Shown piece by piece: positions 42,189-51,133 of a DNA stretch of 64,000 bases. Each line of letters begins with the position of its first letter. Within the stretch, counting starts at the first letter, position 1. Below the pieces are notes generated by a model. It was not told where the DNA came from, made no database searches, and saw nothing but the letters and a program-made list of their open reading frames with translations. The translations under genes were made by a program, and so were the position numbers. Source of the DNA: Endozoicomonas sp965196975. GTDB taxonomy: Bacteria; Pseudomonadota; Gammaproteobacteria; Pseudomonadales; Endozoicomonadaceae. The stretch lies in contig NZ_OZ239981.1 in assembly GCF_965196975.1 (NCBI RefSeq), forward strand, positions 1,364,001-1,428,000. The letters are read 5' to 3'.

Positions 42189-43166
42189 TTACAACTTAAT
42201 CAGTGTTCTACCGGTGACTTGTCCATTGGTAATTGCCTCTGCCAGTTCGGGCACGGCATCCAGTTCAACTTCCGTGGCAGCGTCGCTGTAGAATGACTCT
42301 GGCAACAGTTCGGCAATCCGGTTCCATGCCTGCATACGTTTTTCAAATGGGCACATTACCGAGTCAACACCCAGCAGTTTTACGCCCCTCAGAATGAAAG
42401 GCATCACGGTGGTTGGCAGATCAAAACCACCGGCCAGGCCACAGGCGGCGACAGCGCCTTCGTAGTCAACCTGTGCAAGTACTTTGGCAAGGACCTTACT
42501 GCCAACGGTATCAATGCATCCTGCCCAGAGTTGCTTTTCCAGTGGGCGGGCGGGCTCAAGGAGTTCTGCCCGGTCGATCACCCGATCAGCCCCGATGGAC
42601 TTTAACCAGTCACTGTTTTCTGGACGACCAGAAGCAGCCACTACCTGATAGCCCAGTTGGTCCAGCAGGGTTACGGCGACGCTGCCAACACCACCGCTGG
42701 CTCCGGTGACCAGAATTTCACCTTTCTCAGGCGTAATACCTGCATCTTCGAGTGCCATGACGCAGAGCATGGCGGTCAGGCCTGCGGTACCAATAACCAT
42801 GGCTTTGCGGCTGTCCAGCCCAGAAGGCATGGAGACCAGGTAGTCAGCAGGTACGCTGGCTTTTTCTGCCATGCCACCCCAATGATTTTCACCGACACCC
42901 CAGCCAGTCAGGATAACGGAGTCGCCAGGCTGATACCGGTCGTCTTTTGAAGAGATAACCTGACCTGCATAGTCGATACCCGGCACCATCGGGAATTCAC
43001 GGATAATCTTTCCTTTTCCGGTGATGGCCAGACCGTCCTTGTAATTCAGTGATGAATAGTCAACACCAACAACGACATCCCCTGCTGGCAGGGTGGCTTC
43101 ATCCAGCTGTTCTATGGAAGCGACAGTGTTTTTGTCCTGCTGGTTCAGTACTAACGCCTTGAACAT
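42189..43166 (-). CDS. acuI: Acryloyl-CoA reductase / YhdH-AcuI family quinone oxidoreductase
   Basis: A 325-residue MDR-superfamily oxidoreductase. The start at 43166 (MFKALVLNQQDK) matches the family; a longer frame to 43214 adds an unlikely basic leader. The nucleotide-binding motif GASGGVGSVAV lies near 152-162. VVGVDYSSLNYKD (about 33-45) and MPFILRGVKLLGVDSV (about 247-262) are AcuI/YhdH landmarks. AcuI reduces acryloyl-CoA with NADPH, including in DMSP breakdown by marine bacteria; no other DMSP gene is nearby. It is divergent from a cupin gene. Confidence 0.88.
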   Translation of the reverse strand: MFKALVLNQQDKNTVASIEQLDEATLPAGDVVVGVDYSSLNYKDGLAITGKGKIIREFPMVPGIDYAGQVISSKDDRYQPGDSVILTGWGVGENHWGGMAEKASVPADYLVSMPSGLDSRKAMVIGTAGLTAMLCVMALEDAGITPEKGEILVTGASGGVGSVAVTLLDQLGYQVVAASGRPENSDWLKSIGADRVIDRAELLEPARPLEKQLWAGCIDTVGSKVLAKVLAQVDYEGAVAACGLAGGFDLPTTVMPFILRGVKLLGVDSVMCPFEKRMQAWNRIAELLPESFYSDAATEVELDAVPELAEAITNGQVTGRTLIKL

Positions 43167-43269
43167 AAACGACAATCTCTTAAAAAGGTGAGAGCGTGAA
43201 CTATACTCCTGCAACGGGCAGGCAGCGAGGGCTGTTTCTATTTTATTTGACTTCAGGCAGGCATGAGCG

Positions 43270-43614
43270 ATGGATATTACATTGTTGAAAGAGAGTCACA
43301 CGAATGACATTAATCAGGTCATTGAATATCCGCAGAACGGTTCCCCATTGGTGTCTGTCTTCAGAGTTGAGTTGGCTGCAGGTGAGAGCAGTGGCTGGCA
43401 TATGCACAATGTTCCAGTAATTGCCTATATCCAGTCCGGTTCGTTTGAGCTTCAGGTTCAACATGAAATGAGTAACCACTTTCAGAGTGGAGATAGTATG
43501 TTTGAGCCGGTAGGGGTCCCCATTAATGTTACTAACAAAGGTAATGAACCGGGGGTAGCGATCGTTGTCAAAGTAGGTAGCACAGAGCAGACTGCAACCG
43601 TTTATTTAAGCTGA
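43270..43614 (+). CDS. Cupin-domain protein (114 aa)
   Basis: A single-domain cytoplasmic cupin. Motif 1 is visible as GWHMHNVPVIAYIQSGSFEL (about 42-61, with metal-ligand His residues) and the second motif as FQSGDSMFEPVG (about 74-85). Function is not deducible. It is transcribed away from the acuI-like gene with a short shared promoter region. Confidence 0.75.
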   Translation: MDITLLKESHTNDINQVIEYPQNGSPLVSVFRVELAAGESSGWHMHNVPVIAYIQSGSFELQVQHEMSNHFQSGDSMFEPVGVPINVTNKGNEPGVAIVVKVGSTEQTATVYLS

Positions 43615-43765
43615 CCACTTGTGTAAAACCATGGGTAAGCTATGGTTTTTATCGGGTGCTCTTCCTGCTTTACCAAATGTATGGGTTAGTTCAAGCGTTT
43701 GCTGTAAATAATGGTCAGGTGTGGTGGAGTGTATTTTCTGGAAACCTTTCGAATAAGAATGAGCT

Positions 43766-44152
43766 ATGACCCGTTTCTTTCTGGCATTTCTTTACTTATT
43801 AATCATTGAAATGCTACAGCCCTCTTGGTCTATCGCTTGTGAACAACCTCTGAAATCAGGGATTCAGTCTGAGCGGTTTCCCCAAATTGATAATAAACAG
43901 GTCCGAACCTGGCGAACCATCATTGCACCTAATCAGCCCTTGAAGCTTCATCGTCATGAATATCCAAGGGTTGTTACGGTTCTCAGGGGAGGGGTTTTGA
44001 AGTCCGTTACCGAGTCAGGGGAAATTTTAGCGGTTCGTCATTTCAAAGCTGGAGAGTCGTATTGGTTGGATGCTGACCCACCTGACCAGTTGCACGCCTG
44101 CGTTAACCTTGGTCCAGGCGTTATTGAAGTGGTTGTTACCGAGCTGAAGTAG
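43766..44152 (+). CDS. Exported cupin-like protein (128 aa)
   Basis: A 128-residue protein with a signal peptide (1-24, ending SIACE; the Cys could be lipidated). Its cupin-like beta-barrel includes LKLHRHEYPRVVTVLRGG (about 52-69) and the ESYWLDADPPDQLHAC stretch (about 94-109). A periplasmic location sets it apart from the cupin 150 bp upstream. The role is unknown. Confidence 0.7.
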   Translation: MTRFFLAFLYLLIIEMLQPSWSIACEQPLKSGIQSERFPQIDNKQVRTWRTIIAPNQPLKLHRHEYPRVVTVLRGGVLKSVTESGEILAVRHFKAGESYWLDADPPDQLHACVNLGPGVIEVVVTELK

Positions 44153-44185
44153 AGTCTTAAAGATACATGTCTAACCAAAAACAGA

Positions 44186-45076
44186 TTAGCTGTTGTCTTT
44201 GTGTTGTTTCAATAATTCGATAAAGGCTCTTGCGGCATTCGATAAGGTTCTTTTTGGGTGAAGGATATACCCCAGTTCCCGACTTGGTGGTGATTTGACT
44301 CCCTTGAGCTCAACATTCAGGACGCGCAGATCATCATCCTGCATCGTCAAAGGGAGTATGCACCAGGCCAGACCGATAGCAGCCAGCATACGCAGGGTTT
44401 CCAGATAGTTGGTGGACATGGCCGTCTGCAATTTCAAGCCTTCCTGGTCAAACAGGTTTTGTACTACCTGATAGGTAAATGTGTTTCTGCCAGGCAGTAC
44501 CGCTTGATACTCACTCAGCTGTTCTGTTGAAACGGTTTTCAATCTTGTCAGAGGGTGATCTTTTGCTGCCATAAAACCCAGAGGGTCATGCCAGAGTTTT
44601 TCAGAATAAATAGTTGGGTGGCTGTCCGGAGACAGCGTAATAATACCGAGCTCTATTTCACCACGGCTCAGCATTTCATAAGACGCTTCTGAATCAACAA
44701 ACCGGATATCCAGTTTTACGTCGGGAAACAATCTGGTGAAGGTTTTCAGTATATCAGGCAATCGTCGTAAGCCGATGTGGTGGCTGGTGGCAATGGAAAG
44801 TGGGCCTTTCACTTCACCACTGAGGTTGATGATTTCCAGTTTCGTATCGTGAACCAGCTCAAGCATCTTTCTGGCTCGGGGTAGCAGGGCTTTACCCGCT
44901 TCATTCAGCGTGACCTGACGGCCTATTCGATCAAACACCGGCGTGCCCAGCTGCTCTTCCAGAGCCGCAATCCTTTTACTCACTGCTGGCTGGGTCAGAA
45001 ACAGTTTTTCACCCGCTTCAGAAAAGGATCCTGTGTCGACGATGGCCAGAAAAGCAGTGAGATTGGTGGTATCCAT
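44186..45076 (-). CDS. LysR-family transcriptional regulator
   Basis: A 296-residue regulator with an intact winged helix-turn-helix (FLAIVDTGSFSEAGEKLFLTQ through AVSKRIAALEEQLG, about 9-45) and a full effector domain. It is divergent from leuC, an arrangement also seen in pseudomonads, so control of leucine biosynthesis is plausible but unproven. The shared upstream region holds a large nested inverted-repeat element that may separate or regulate the two promoters. Confidence 0.88.
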   Translation of the reverse strand: MDTTNLTAFLAIVDTGSFSEAGEKLFLTQPAVSKRIAALEEQLGTPVFDRIGRQVTLNEAGKALLPRARKMLELVHDTKLEIINLSGEVKGPLSIATSHHIGLRRLPDILKTFTRLFPDVKLDIRFVDSEASYEMLSRGEIELGIITLSPDSHPTIYSEKLWHDPLGFMAAKDHPLTRLKTVSTEQLSEYQAVLPGRNTFTYQVVQNLFDQEGLKLQTAMSTNYLETLRMLAAIGLAWCILPLTMQDDDLRVLNVELKGVKSPPSRELGYILHPKRTLSNAARAFIELLKQHKDNS

Positions 45077-45174
45077 AACACCCTTTTTGAGTCAATTGAT
45101 TCCAGAAAGTTATCAATAGCATAAAAAAGATGAATTTGAGTAATTTTTTATGAGCGACTAGGATACGCAGTATC
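45077..45174. promoter_or_regulatory. LysR gene promoter side of the LysR-leuC spacer
   Basis: This AT-rich stretch lies directly upstream of the LysR start and outside the structured element. It is the expected position for the regulator's promoter and self-binding site. No specific operator is assigned. Confidence 0.35.
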
Positions 45175-45437
45175 AGGCTCTGTTGACATAAGGTTACAGA
45201 CTCAGCTCAAACCAGAGCGTTCGTGTCCAGGCGCTGGAACGCAGGAATACCAGTGTCTTTCAAGTTCCTGCAACGACGTCACGGGCGCTCTGGTTTGAGC
45301 CCAAAGGGTGGCTCGTATAGCCGCCTTCCAGCTTCGTTGGACTGGTTTGATGTAGAACCACTACACCTGCACCAGTCCGCCTTGTGGAAGACGGCTATAC
45401 GAGCCACTGAGTCAGCAACCTTATGTCAACGGAGCCT
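45175..45437. repeat. 263-bp three-way-junction inverted-repeat element
   Basis: The outer arms 45175-45195 and 45417-45437 pair over 21 positions with one G-T wobble (core GTTGACATAAGGTT). A further GACTCAG/CTGAGTC pair sits at 45199-45205 and 45407-45413. Inside lie two long hairpins. The first pairs 45105-45119 with 45286-45300 (15 of 15). The second pairs 45308-45323 with 45392-45407 (16 of 16) and continues as CTTCCA/TGGAAG, GGACTGGT/ACCAGTCC and TGTAG/CTACA. The element fills most of the LysR-leuC spacer. A non-autonomous mobile element or a structured RNA both fit. Confidence 0.8.
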
Positions 45438-45538
45438 TAGGATAAGCCGAAGTCTTTTTATAAAAACGCTTTAAAACTGCTTATAAATCAAACAAAAAAC
45501 AGTCTTTCTGTTTTATTACTTCAATGAGGATGGTTCCG

Positions 45539-46993
45539 ATGGCTGGCCAGGCTTCCAGAGGCAAGACGCTTTATGACAAGTTGTGGGATGCCCACCTTGT
45601 TCGTCAGCGTGATGATGGTTCCGCGTTGATCTATATCGACCGGCAACTGCTCCATGAAGTGACTTCACCACAGGCTTTTGAAGGTCTGAAGCTGGCCGGC
45701 CGTCAGCCATGGCGTCTGGACGCTAACCTCGCCACACCTGACCACAATGTACCCACCACGTTGAATGAGCGTCAGCATGGTATTGAAGGGATTGAAGATC
45801 CGGTTTCCAAAATTCAGGTAAAAACGCTGGATGAAAACTGTGATCATTTTGGAATCACCCAGTTTGATATGCAGGATCAGCGCCAGGGAATTGTTCATGT
45901 GGTGGGTCCTGAACAGGGCGCTACGCTGCCAGGCATGACGGTAGTCTGTGGTGACTCCCATACATCAACACACGGAGCCTTTGGCGCGCTGGCTCACGGT
46001 ATCGGAACCTCAGAAGTTGAGCATGTTCTGGCAACCCAGTGTCTTGTGGCCAAGAAGATGAAGAATATGCTGGTTCGTGTTGATGGCTCCCTGGGAACAG
46101 GGGTCACTCCCAAAGATGTTATCCTTGCCATTATTGGTCGTATTGGTACCGCAGGAGGCACCGGTTTTGCCATTGAGTTTGGTGGTGATGTGATTCGCGA
46201 TATGACCATGGAAGGGCGAATGACCCTCTGTAACATGGCCATTGAGGCGGGCGCTCGAGCTGGAATGGTGGCGGTTGACCAGACGACCATCGACTATGTG
46301 CAGGGCCGACCGTTTGCACCGAAAGGTGAGCAGTGGGGGCAGGCCGTTACTGTCTGGAAAACCCTTCACTCAGACAGTGATGCTGTTTTTGATCAAGTTG
46401 TTGTGCTTAATGGTGATGAGATTAAGCCTCAGGTGAGTTGGGGAACCTCTCCGGAGATGGTGTTGCCGGTTGATGCCCAGGTGCCTTTCCCGGAGGATGC
46501 ACCGGATGAAACCCGTAAGGAAGGCTATGCCCGTGCCCTGGAGTATATGGGGTTAACGGCGGGTCAGAAGATTACCGACATTCCCGTGGATCGAGTCTTT
46601 ATCGGTTCCTGTACTAACTCCCGGATTGAAGATTTGCGCGAAGCAGCGGCTGTCGTAAAAGGCAAGCAGGTGGCTGACACGGTTAAAGAGGCTTTGGTGG
46701 TTCCTGGCTCAGGTTTGGTAAAGGCCCAGGCTGAGGCCGAAGGGCTGGATAAGGTTTTTGTGGAAGCTGGCCTTGAGTGGCGTGAGCCGGGCTGTTCCAT
46801 GTGTCTGGCCATGAATGCCGACAAGCTGGGGCAGGGAGAGCACTGTGCATCGACCTCTAACCGGAATTTCGAGGGTCGTCAGGGCTTTGGTGGACGGACT
46901 CATCTGGTCAGTCCGGCCATGGCTGCTGCGGCTGCCATTGCGGGGCATTTTGTCGATGTCCGTGATTTTGATCGTCAAGCATCCGTAGCGTAG
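45539..46993 (+). CDS. leuC: 3-isopropylmalate dehydratase large subunit
   Basis: The large subunit (484 residues) of isopropylmalate isomerase, which interconverts 2- and 3-isopropylmalate in leucine synthesis. The [4Fe-4S] cluster Cys ligands are seen in FIGSCTNSRIEDL (about 347-359) and EPGCSMCLAMN (about 410-420). VCGDSHTSTHGAFG (about 134-147) is an aconitase-family signature. The start at 45539 is chosen because TGAGGA ends 8 nt upstream; ATGs at 45524 and 45530 are in frame. leuD follows after 8 bp. Confidence 0.96.
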   Translation: MAGQASRGKTLYDKLWDAHLVRQRDDGSALIYIDRQLLHEVTSPQAFEGLKLAGRQPWRLDANLATPDHNVPTTLNERQHGIEGIEDPVSKIQVKTLDENCDHFGITQFDMQDQRQGIVHVVGPEQGATLPGMTVVCGDSHTSTHGAFGALAHGIGTSEVEHVLATQCLVAKKMKNMLVRVDGSLGTGVTPKDVILAIIGRIGTAGGTGFAIEFGGDVIRDMTMEGRMTLCNMAIEAGARAGMVAVDQTTIDYVQGRPFAPKGEQWGQAVTVWKTLHSDSDAVFDQVVVLNGDEIKPQVSWGTSPEMVLPVDAQVPFPEDAPDETRKEGYARALEYMGLTAGQKITDIPVDRVFIGSCTNSRIEDLREAAAVVKGKQVADTVKEALVVPGSGLVKAQAEAEGLDKVFVEAGLEWREPGCSMCLAMNADKLGQGEHCASTSNRNFEGRQGFGGRTHLVSPAMAAAAAIAGHFVDVRDFDRQASVA

Positions 46994-47001
46994 GGGGAAT
47001 C

Positions 47002-47646
47002 ATGCAGGCTTTTACTGTTCATCAGGGGTTAGTTGCTCCCCTGGATCGTGCCAATGTTGATACGGACATGATCATTCCCAAGCAGTTTCTGAAGTCCATC
47101 AAACGTACCGGCTTTGGTGTGAATCTGTTTGATGAACTCCGCTATCAGGATGAAGGTTACCCGGGGCAGGATTGTTCCAGGCGGCCACTGAATCCTGAAT
47201 TTGTCTTGAATCAGTCCCGTTATCAGGGCGTGTCCATCCTGCTGGCTCGGCAGAATTTTGGGTGTGGCTCCAGTCGGGAACATGCACCCTGGGCCTTGGA
47301 AGATTTTGGTTTCCGCTGTGTTATTGCACCGAGTTTTGCGGATATTTTTTATAACAACTGTTTTAAAAACGGTATTCTTCCGATCACGCTGTCTGATGAG
47401 GTGGTAGAGAAGCTGTTCAACGAGGTTGAAGCCAATGAAGGGTATCAGCTGACGGTCGATCTTGAGCGTGAAGTGGTGGTTAAGCCCAATGGCGAAGAAC
47501 TGCCATTCAGCATCGACGCATTCCGTCGTCACTGCCTGCTCAATGGTCTGGATGATATTGGTCTGACCCTGCAGGATGCGGACCAGATTCGACGTTTCGA
47601 ACAGCGTTACAAGGTAGATAACCCATGGTTATTTGCCAGCGAATGA
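47002..47646 (+). CDS. leuD: 3-isopropylmalate dehydratase small subunit
   Basis: A 214-residue swivel-domain subunit that pairs with LeuC. The signature NFGCGSSREHAPWAL lies at about 82-96, and the N-terminal VDTDMIIPKQFLK (about 19-31) is typical. A GGGGGAAT ribosome-binding region precedes the ATG. It is separated from leuB by 99 bp containing a strong hairpin. Confidence 0.97.
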   Translation: MQAFTVHQGLVAPLDRANVDTDMIIPKQFLKSIKRTGFGVNLFDELRYQDEGYPGQDCSRRPLNPEFVLNQSRYQGVSILLARQNFGCGSSREHAPWALEDFGFRCVIAPSFADIFYNNCFKNGILPITLSDEVVEKLFNEVEANEGYQLTVDLEREVVVKPNGEELPFSIDAFRRHCLLNGLDDIGLTLQDADQIRRFEQRYKVDNPWLFASE

Positions 47647-47650
47647 TTTC

Positions 47651-47721
47651 TTGAACCACGGAGAACACAAAGAAAAGTCTGGTTGAAATACTGAGTGTTC
47701 TCCGTGACTTTCGTGGTTCAA
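47651..47721. repeat. Long intra-operon hairpin between leuD and leuB
   Basis: TTGAACCACG at 47651-47660 pairs with 47712-47721, and CACGGAGAACAC at 47657-47668 pairs with GTGTTCTCCGTG at 47695-47706. The right arm carries a 5-nt bulge. This may be a processing or stabilising hairpin in the leu mRNA, or a short repeat. The sequence does not resemble a classical terminator because no T-run follows. Confidence 0.75.
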
Positions 47722-47745
47722 AGTAGCTATTAATAAGGAATAACA

Positions 47746-48828
47746 ATGAGCAAGCAGATTTTATGTCTTCCAGGTGATGGTATTGGCCCTGAGATTATGG
47801 CTGAAGCCCTGAAGGTACTGGATGCGGCCAAACAGCGTTTCGGGCTTGATATTGAAGTCAGTCATGGTCTGGTCGGAGGTGCTGCCATTGATCAGGATGG
47901 CGTTCCGCTGAGTGATGAAACGCTGGCACTGGCCAGAAACTCGGATGCGATTCTGTTTGGTGCGGTGGGTGGCCCGAAGTGGGATGACCAGCCCATGGCC
48001 AACCGTCCTGAAAAAGGGCTGCTGAAACTTCGCTCTGAACTGGACCTTTTTGCCAACCTCCGTCCGGCAATTCTTTTTCCTCAACTGGCCGAAGCTTCCA
48101 GCTTGAAGCCGGAGCTGGTGGCTGGTCTTGATATTCTTATTGTGCGGGAGTTGACCGGCGGCATCTATTTTGGGGAACCCCGCGGTGTGCGTACTCTGGA
48201 AAATGGTGAACGTGAAGGTTATAACACCTACGTTTACCGGGAATCTGAAATTCGTCGTATCGCCAAAGTTGCTTTTGAAGCGGCCCAGAAGCGGGGTGGG
48301 CGAGTCTGTTCGGTTGATAAGTCGAACGTTCTTGAAGTCACCGGTCTCTGGCGTGAGGTGGTTATCGAGGAGTCTGCCGGCTACAACGATGTTGAGCTGA
48401 GCCACATGTATGTTGATAATGCAGCCATGCAGCTGGTACGAGCACCCAAGCAGTTTGATGTGATGGTAACCGGCAATATGTTTGGCGACATTCTCAGTGA
48501 CTGTGCAGCGATGTTGACTGGCTCGATCGGTATGCTGCCTTCAGCGTCTCTGAATGAAAAGAACCAGGGTATGTATGAGCCAGTGCACGGTTCTGCCCCG
48601 GATATCGCCGGTGAAAACAAAGCGAATCCTCTGGCACAGATCCTGTCGCTGGCCATGTTGCTTCGTTATTCCCTTGGTGAAGGTCCTACGGCGGACGCGA
48701 TTGAAAAAGCCGTCAGCGATGTTCTGGATAAAGGCTATCGTACCGGGGATATTGCCTCTGAAGGTTGTCAGTTGATGGGAACCGTAGAAATGGGTGATGC
48801 GGTTGTTGACTGTTTGTTGAATGCATAA
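47746..48828 (+). CDS. leuB: 3-isopropylmalate dehydrogenase
   Basis: A 360-residue NAD+-dependent beta-decarboxylating dehydrogenase, the third step of leucine synthesis. It has the GDGIGPEI start, RELTGGIYFGEPRG (about 135-148) and the family signature at about 246-265 (NMFGDILSDCAAMLTGSIGM). It belongs to the leuCDB operon; leuA is not in the window. An AATAAGGAATAAC Shine-Dalgarno precedes the ATG. Confidence 0.97.
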   Translation: MSKQILCLPGDGIGPEIMAEALKVLDAAKQRFGLDIEVSHGLVGGAAIDQDGVPLSDETLALARNSDAILFGAVGGPKWDDQPMANRPEKGLLKLRSELDLFANLRPAILFPQLAEASSLKPELVAGLDILIVRELTGGIYFGEPRGVRTLENGEREGYNTYVYRESEIRRIAKVAFEAAQKRGGRVCSVDKSNVLEVTGLWREVVIEESAGYNDVELSHMYVDNAAMQLVRAPKQFDVMVTGNMFGDILSDCAAMLTGSIGMLPSASLNEKNQGMYEPVHGSAPDIAGENKANPLAQILSLAMLLRYSLGEGPTADAIEKAVSDVLDKGYRTGDIASEGCQLMGTVEMGDAVVDCLLNA

Positions 48829-48897
48829 CGTATATAGAATATTGACGGCTTCTGTTTGCTGTTATGAGCAGTGGCTGTTTGTTCGGGGGAGCGCAGT

Positions 48898-50019
48898 ATG
48901 AAAAAAGTAGGATTTGTTGGCTGGAGAGGAATGGTGGGCTCCGTATTAATGGAGCGTATGCAGGAAGAAAACGACTTTGCCCGTTTGCAGGGTAAAGGGG
49001 TAGAGCCTGTTTTCTTCACGACCTCTCAGCTGGGCCAGCCCGGGCCAGATGTTGGTGTACCGGTGGGTGAGCTTCAGGATGCCCATGATGTAGATGTCCT
49101 CCGTGAAATGGACGTTATTATCTCGTGCCAGGGCGGTGATTATACGGGCAAAGTCTTCCAGCCATTACGTGATAGTGGTTGGCAGGGGTACTGGATTGAT
49201 GCCGCTTCCTCCCTGCGGATGAACGATGATGCGGTGGTTATTCTTGATCCCGTCAACCGAAATGTGATTGACCGTGCGCTGAATGATGGCGTCAAGAACT
49301 TTGTCGGTGGTAACTGCACGGTCTCCCTGATGTTGATGGCTATTGGCGGGCTCTTTCAGCAGGATGCTGTTGAGTGGGTCAGTGCCATGACCTACCAGGC
49401 GGCCAGTGGTGCCGGTGCCAGAAACATGCGTGAGCTGATCAGTCAGATGGGCTCTATTCAGAGCAACGTTGCTGCAGAACTGTCGGATCCGGCCAGTGCC
49501 ATTCTGGATATCGATCGTAAGACATCCTCTCTTTTGAGAAGCTCGGACCTCCCACAGAGTGAGTTTGGTGTTCCACTGGCTGGAAGTCTGATTCCCTACA
49601 TTGATAAAGAGCTGGATAATGGTCAGAGCCGTGAAGAGTGGAAGGCTCAGGCGGAGACCAACAAGATCCTGGGTCGTCAGGCTTCACCAGTTCCAGTTGA
49701 TGGTGTGTGTGTTCGTATCGGAGCTATGCGCTGCCATAGTCAGGCATTGACCATCAAACTGCGTAAAGATATTCCCATGGCAGATATTGAAGCGATGATT
49801 GCTGGCGCCAATGACTGGGTGTCCGTTGTTCCAAACCACCGGGAAGAAACTATGCATCAGTTGACACCTGCCGTGGTAACTGGGCGTCTGGATATTCCGG
49901 TGGGCCGCCTTCGTAAATTAAATATGGGGCCTGACTACCTGGCGGCATTTACCGTGGGTGATCAGCTGTTGTGGGGGGCCGCAGAGCCAGTTCGTCGCAT
50001 GTTGACAATTTTGCTGTAA
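48898..50019 (+). CDS. asd: Aspartate-semialdehyde dehydrogenase
   Basis: A 373-residue NADPH enzyme that makes aspartate semialdehyde for lysine/DAP, methionine and threonine. It has the GWRGMVGSVLMERM start, DAASSLRM (about 104-111) and the catalytic Cys in GGNCTVSLML (about 138-147). The start at 48898 follows a GGGGGAG ribosome-binding site; a longer frame from 48871 is rejected. It is closed by a terminator, although in pseudomonads asd runs on towards usg and fimV. Confidence 0.97.
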   Translation: MKKVGFVGWRGMVGSVLMERMQEENDFARLQGKGVEPVFFTTSQLGQPGPDVGVPVGELQDAHDVDVLREMDVIISCQGGDYTGKVFQPLRDSGWQGYWIDAASSLRMNDDAVVILDPVNRNVIDRALNDGVKNFVGGNCTVSLMLMAIGGLFQQDAVEWVSAMTYQAASGAGARNMRELISQMGSIQSNVAAELSDPASAILDIDRKTSSLLRSSDLPQSEFGVPLAGSLIPYIDKELDNGQSREEWKAQAETNKILGRQASPVPVDGVCVRIGAMRCHSQALTIKLRKDIPMADIEAMIAGANDWVSVVPNHREETMHQLTPAVVTGRLDIPVGRLRKLNMGPDYLAAFTVGDQLLWGAAEPVRRMLTILL

Positions 50020-50047
50020 TTTTTCCTTTCTGACAGTAAAATCGTAT

Positions 50048-50078
50048 AGCCGGAGGGGTGCTACTTTCCGGCTTTTTT
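50048..50078 (+). terminator. Rho-independent terminator after asd
   Basis: AGCCGGA at 50048-50054 pairs with TCCGGCT at 50067-50073, followed by a T-run to 50078. Confidence 0.88.
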
Positions 50079-50105
50079 CATAACAATTAGAAAAATGACT
50101 TCATC

Positions 50106-50567
50106 ATGCTTTCTGAACAACAGCTGACAGAATTTGCCAGCAACTTTGTCAAAGTAATTCCTCATTGCCTTCATTTGAATATGTCGTTGGTCAAAGCGGA
50201 TCGTAATGGCATTGAACTGGAAATGCCCTACGATAACCGGCTGATTGGGAACCCTGAAACCGGAGTCATACACTCTGGTGCCATTACCACGTTGATGGAT
50301 TCCTGTTGCGGTCTGGCTGTGTTCACCCGTATGGAACAGCTGGAAGCATGCCCGACACTGGATCTGCGCATTGACCATATGACCACCGCTCAGCCTGATA
50401 AGCCTGTCCGGGCATTTGCCGAGGCATACCATATAACTCGTTCCATGGTGTTTACCCGGGGTGTTGCTTATCAGGAGAGTCGTGATCAACCCATTGCGCA
50501 TGCGGTAGGCACCTTTATGCGAATAGGGCAAAACTCCATGAAGTCGATGCAGGAGCGTTTTCAATGA
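50106..50567 (+). CDS. PaaI-like hotdog thioesterase, first of a pair
   Basis: A 153-residue hotdog-fold protein of the PaaI/acyl-CoA thioesterase group. The segment NPETGVIHSGAITTLMDSCCGLAV (about 56-79) is the family core, with the catalytic-type HSG replacing HGG. LDLRIDHM (about 94-101) forms the following strand. It overlaps the next thioesterase gene by 4 bp (ATGA), so the two are probably co-translated and may form a heteromeric enzyme. Confidence 0.85.
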   Translation: MLSEQQLTEFASNFVKVIPHCLHLNMSLVKADRNGIELEMPYDNRLIGNPETGVIHSGAITTLMDSCCGLAVFTRMEQLEACPTLDLRIDHMTTAQPDKPVRAFAEAYHITRSMVFTRGVAYQESRDQPIAHAVGTFMRIGQNSMKSMQERFQ

Positions 50568-51013
50568 AGGCTGAGTTCGCAAAAATTATAAAGGATGCAA
50601 GGGACTCAAGAGATTACAGTATTCTGACCAGTGGTATTCCGTATGCCAGCCTGATCGGTATGCAGTGCACGCCCATGGGCGATGATGCCCTGTTTACCCT
50701 GCCGAATCAGATGACCAATATTGGCAACCCGATACTTCCTGCCATTCATGGGGGAGTCATTGGTGGTTTTATGGAGATGTCAGCGGCTCTGCACTTGATG
50801 CTGTTTATGGATGAGCCAAGGTTACCCAAAATTATTGACTTCTCCATTGACTATCTACGCTCCGGGCAACCAAAAGATACTTTTGCTCACTGTGAAGTCT
50901 GTCGTCAGGGAGCCAGGGTAGCCAATGTGGCAGTGACTGCCTGGCAGAGTAAAAGGGAGTTACCAATAGCGATAGCGCGCGGGCATTTTAAGCTTTCCAG
51001 AGGAAGTGCCTGA
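50564..51013 (+). CDS. PaaI-like hotdog thioesterase, second of a pair
   Basis: A 149-residue hotdog-fold protein with NPILPAIHGGVIGGFMEMSAALHL (about 55-78) as the thioesterase core and DFSIDYLRSG (about 92-101) as the next strand. Its divergence from its neighbour suggests complementary subunits rather than a recent duplication. Neither has an assigned substrate. Confidence 0.85.
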   Translation: MKAEFAKIIKDARDSRDYSILTSGIPYASLIGMQCTPMGDDALFTLPNQMTNIGNPILPAIHGGVIGGFMEMSAALHLMLFMDEPRLPKIIDFSIDYLRSGQPKDTFAHCEVCRQGARVANVAVTAWQSKRELPIAIARGHFKLSRGSA

Positions 51014-51133
51014 AACTGCTTGCCTGATGTAAAGGCTCTGTATAAAGTCAGCGGTTTTTATCATTTGCGTGATTTTGACTCAGAGAGGGTCAGGATTGCA
51101 CCTGTTTTCTGTGACTTGCGGGACCCTCATTCC

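Noticed and set aside
51020..51133. Extended N-terminus of Usg
   Set aside because: The extra 38 codons begin at a TTG and do not resemble the Asd/Usg fold, which starts cleanly at 51134.
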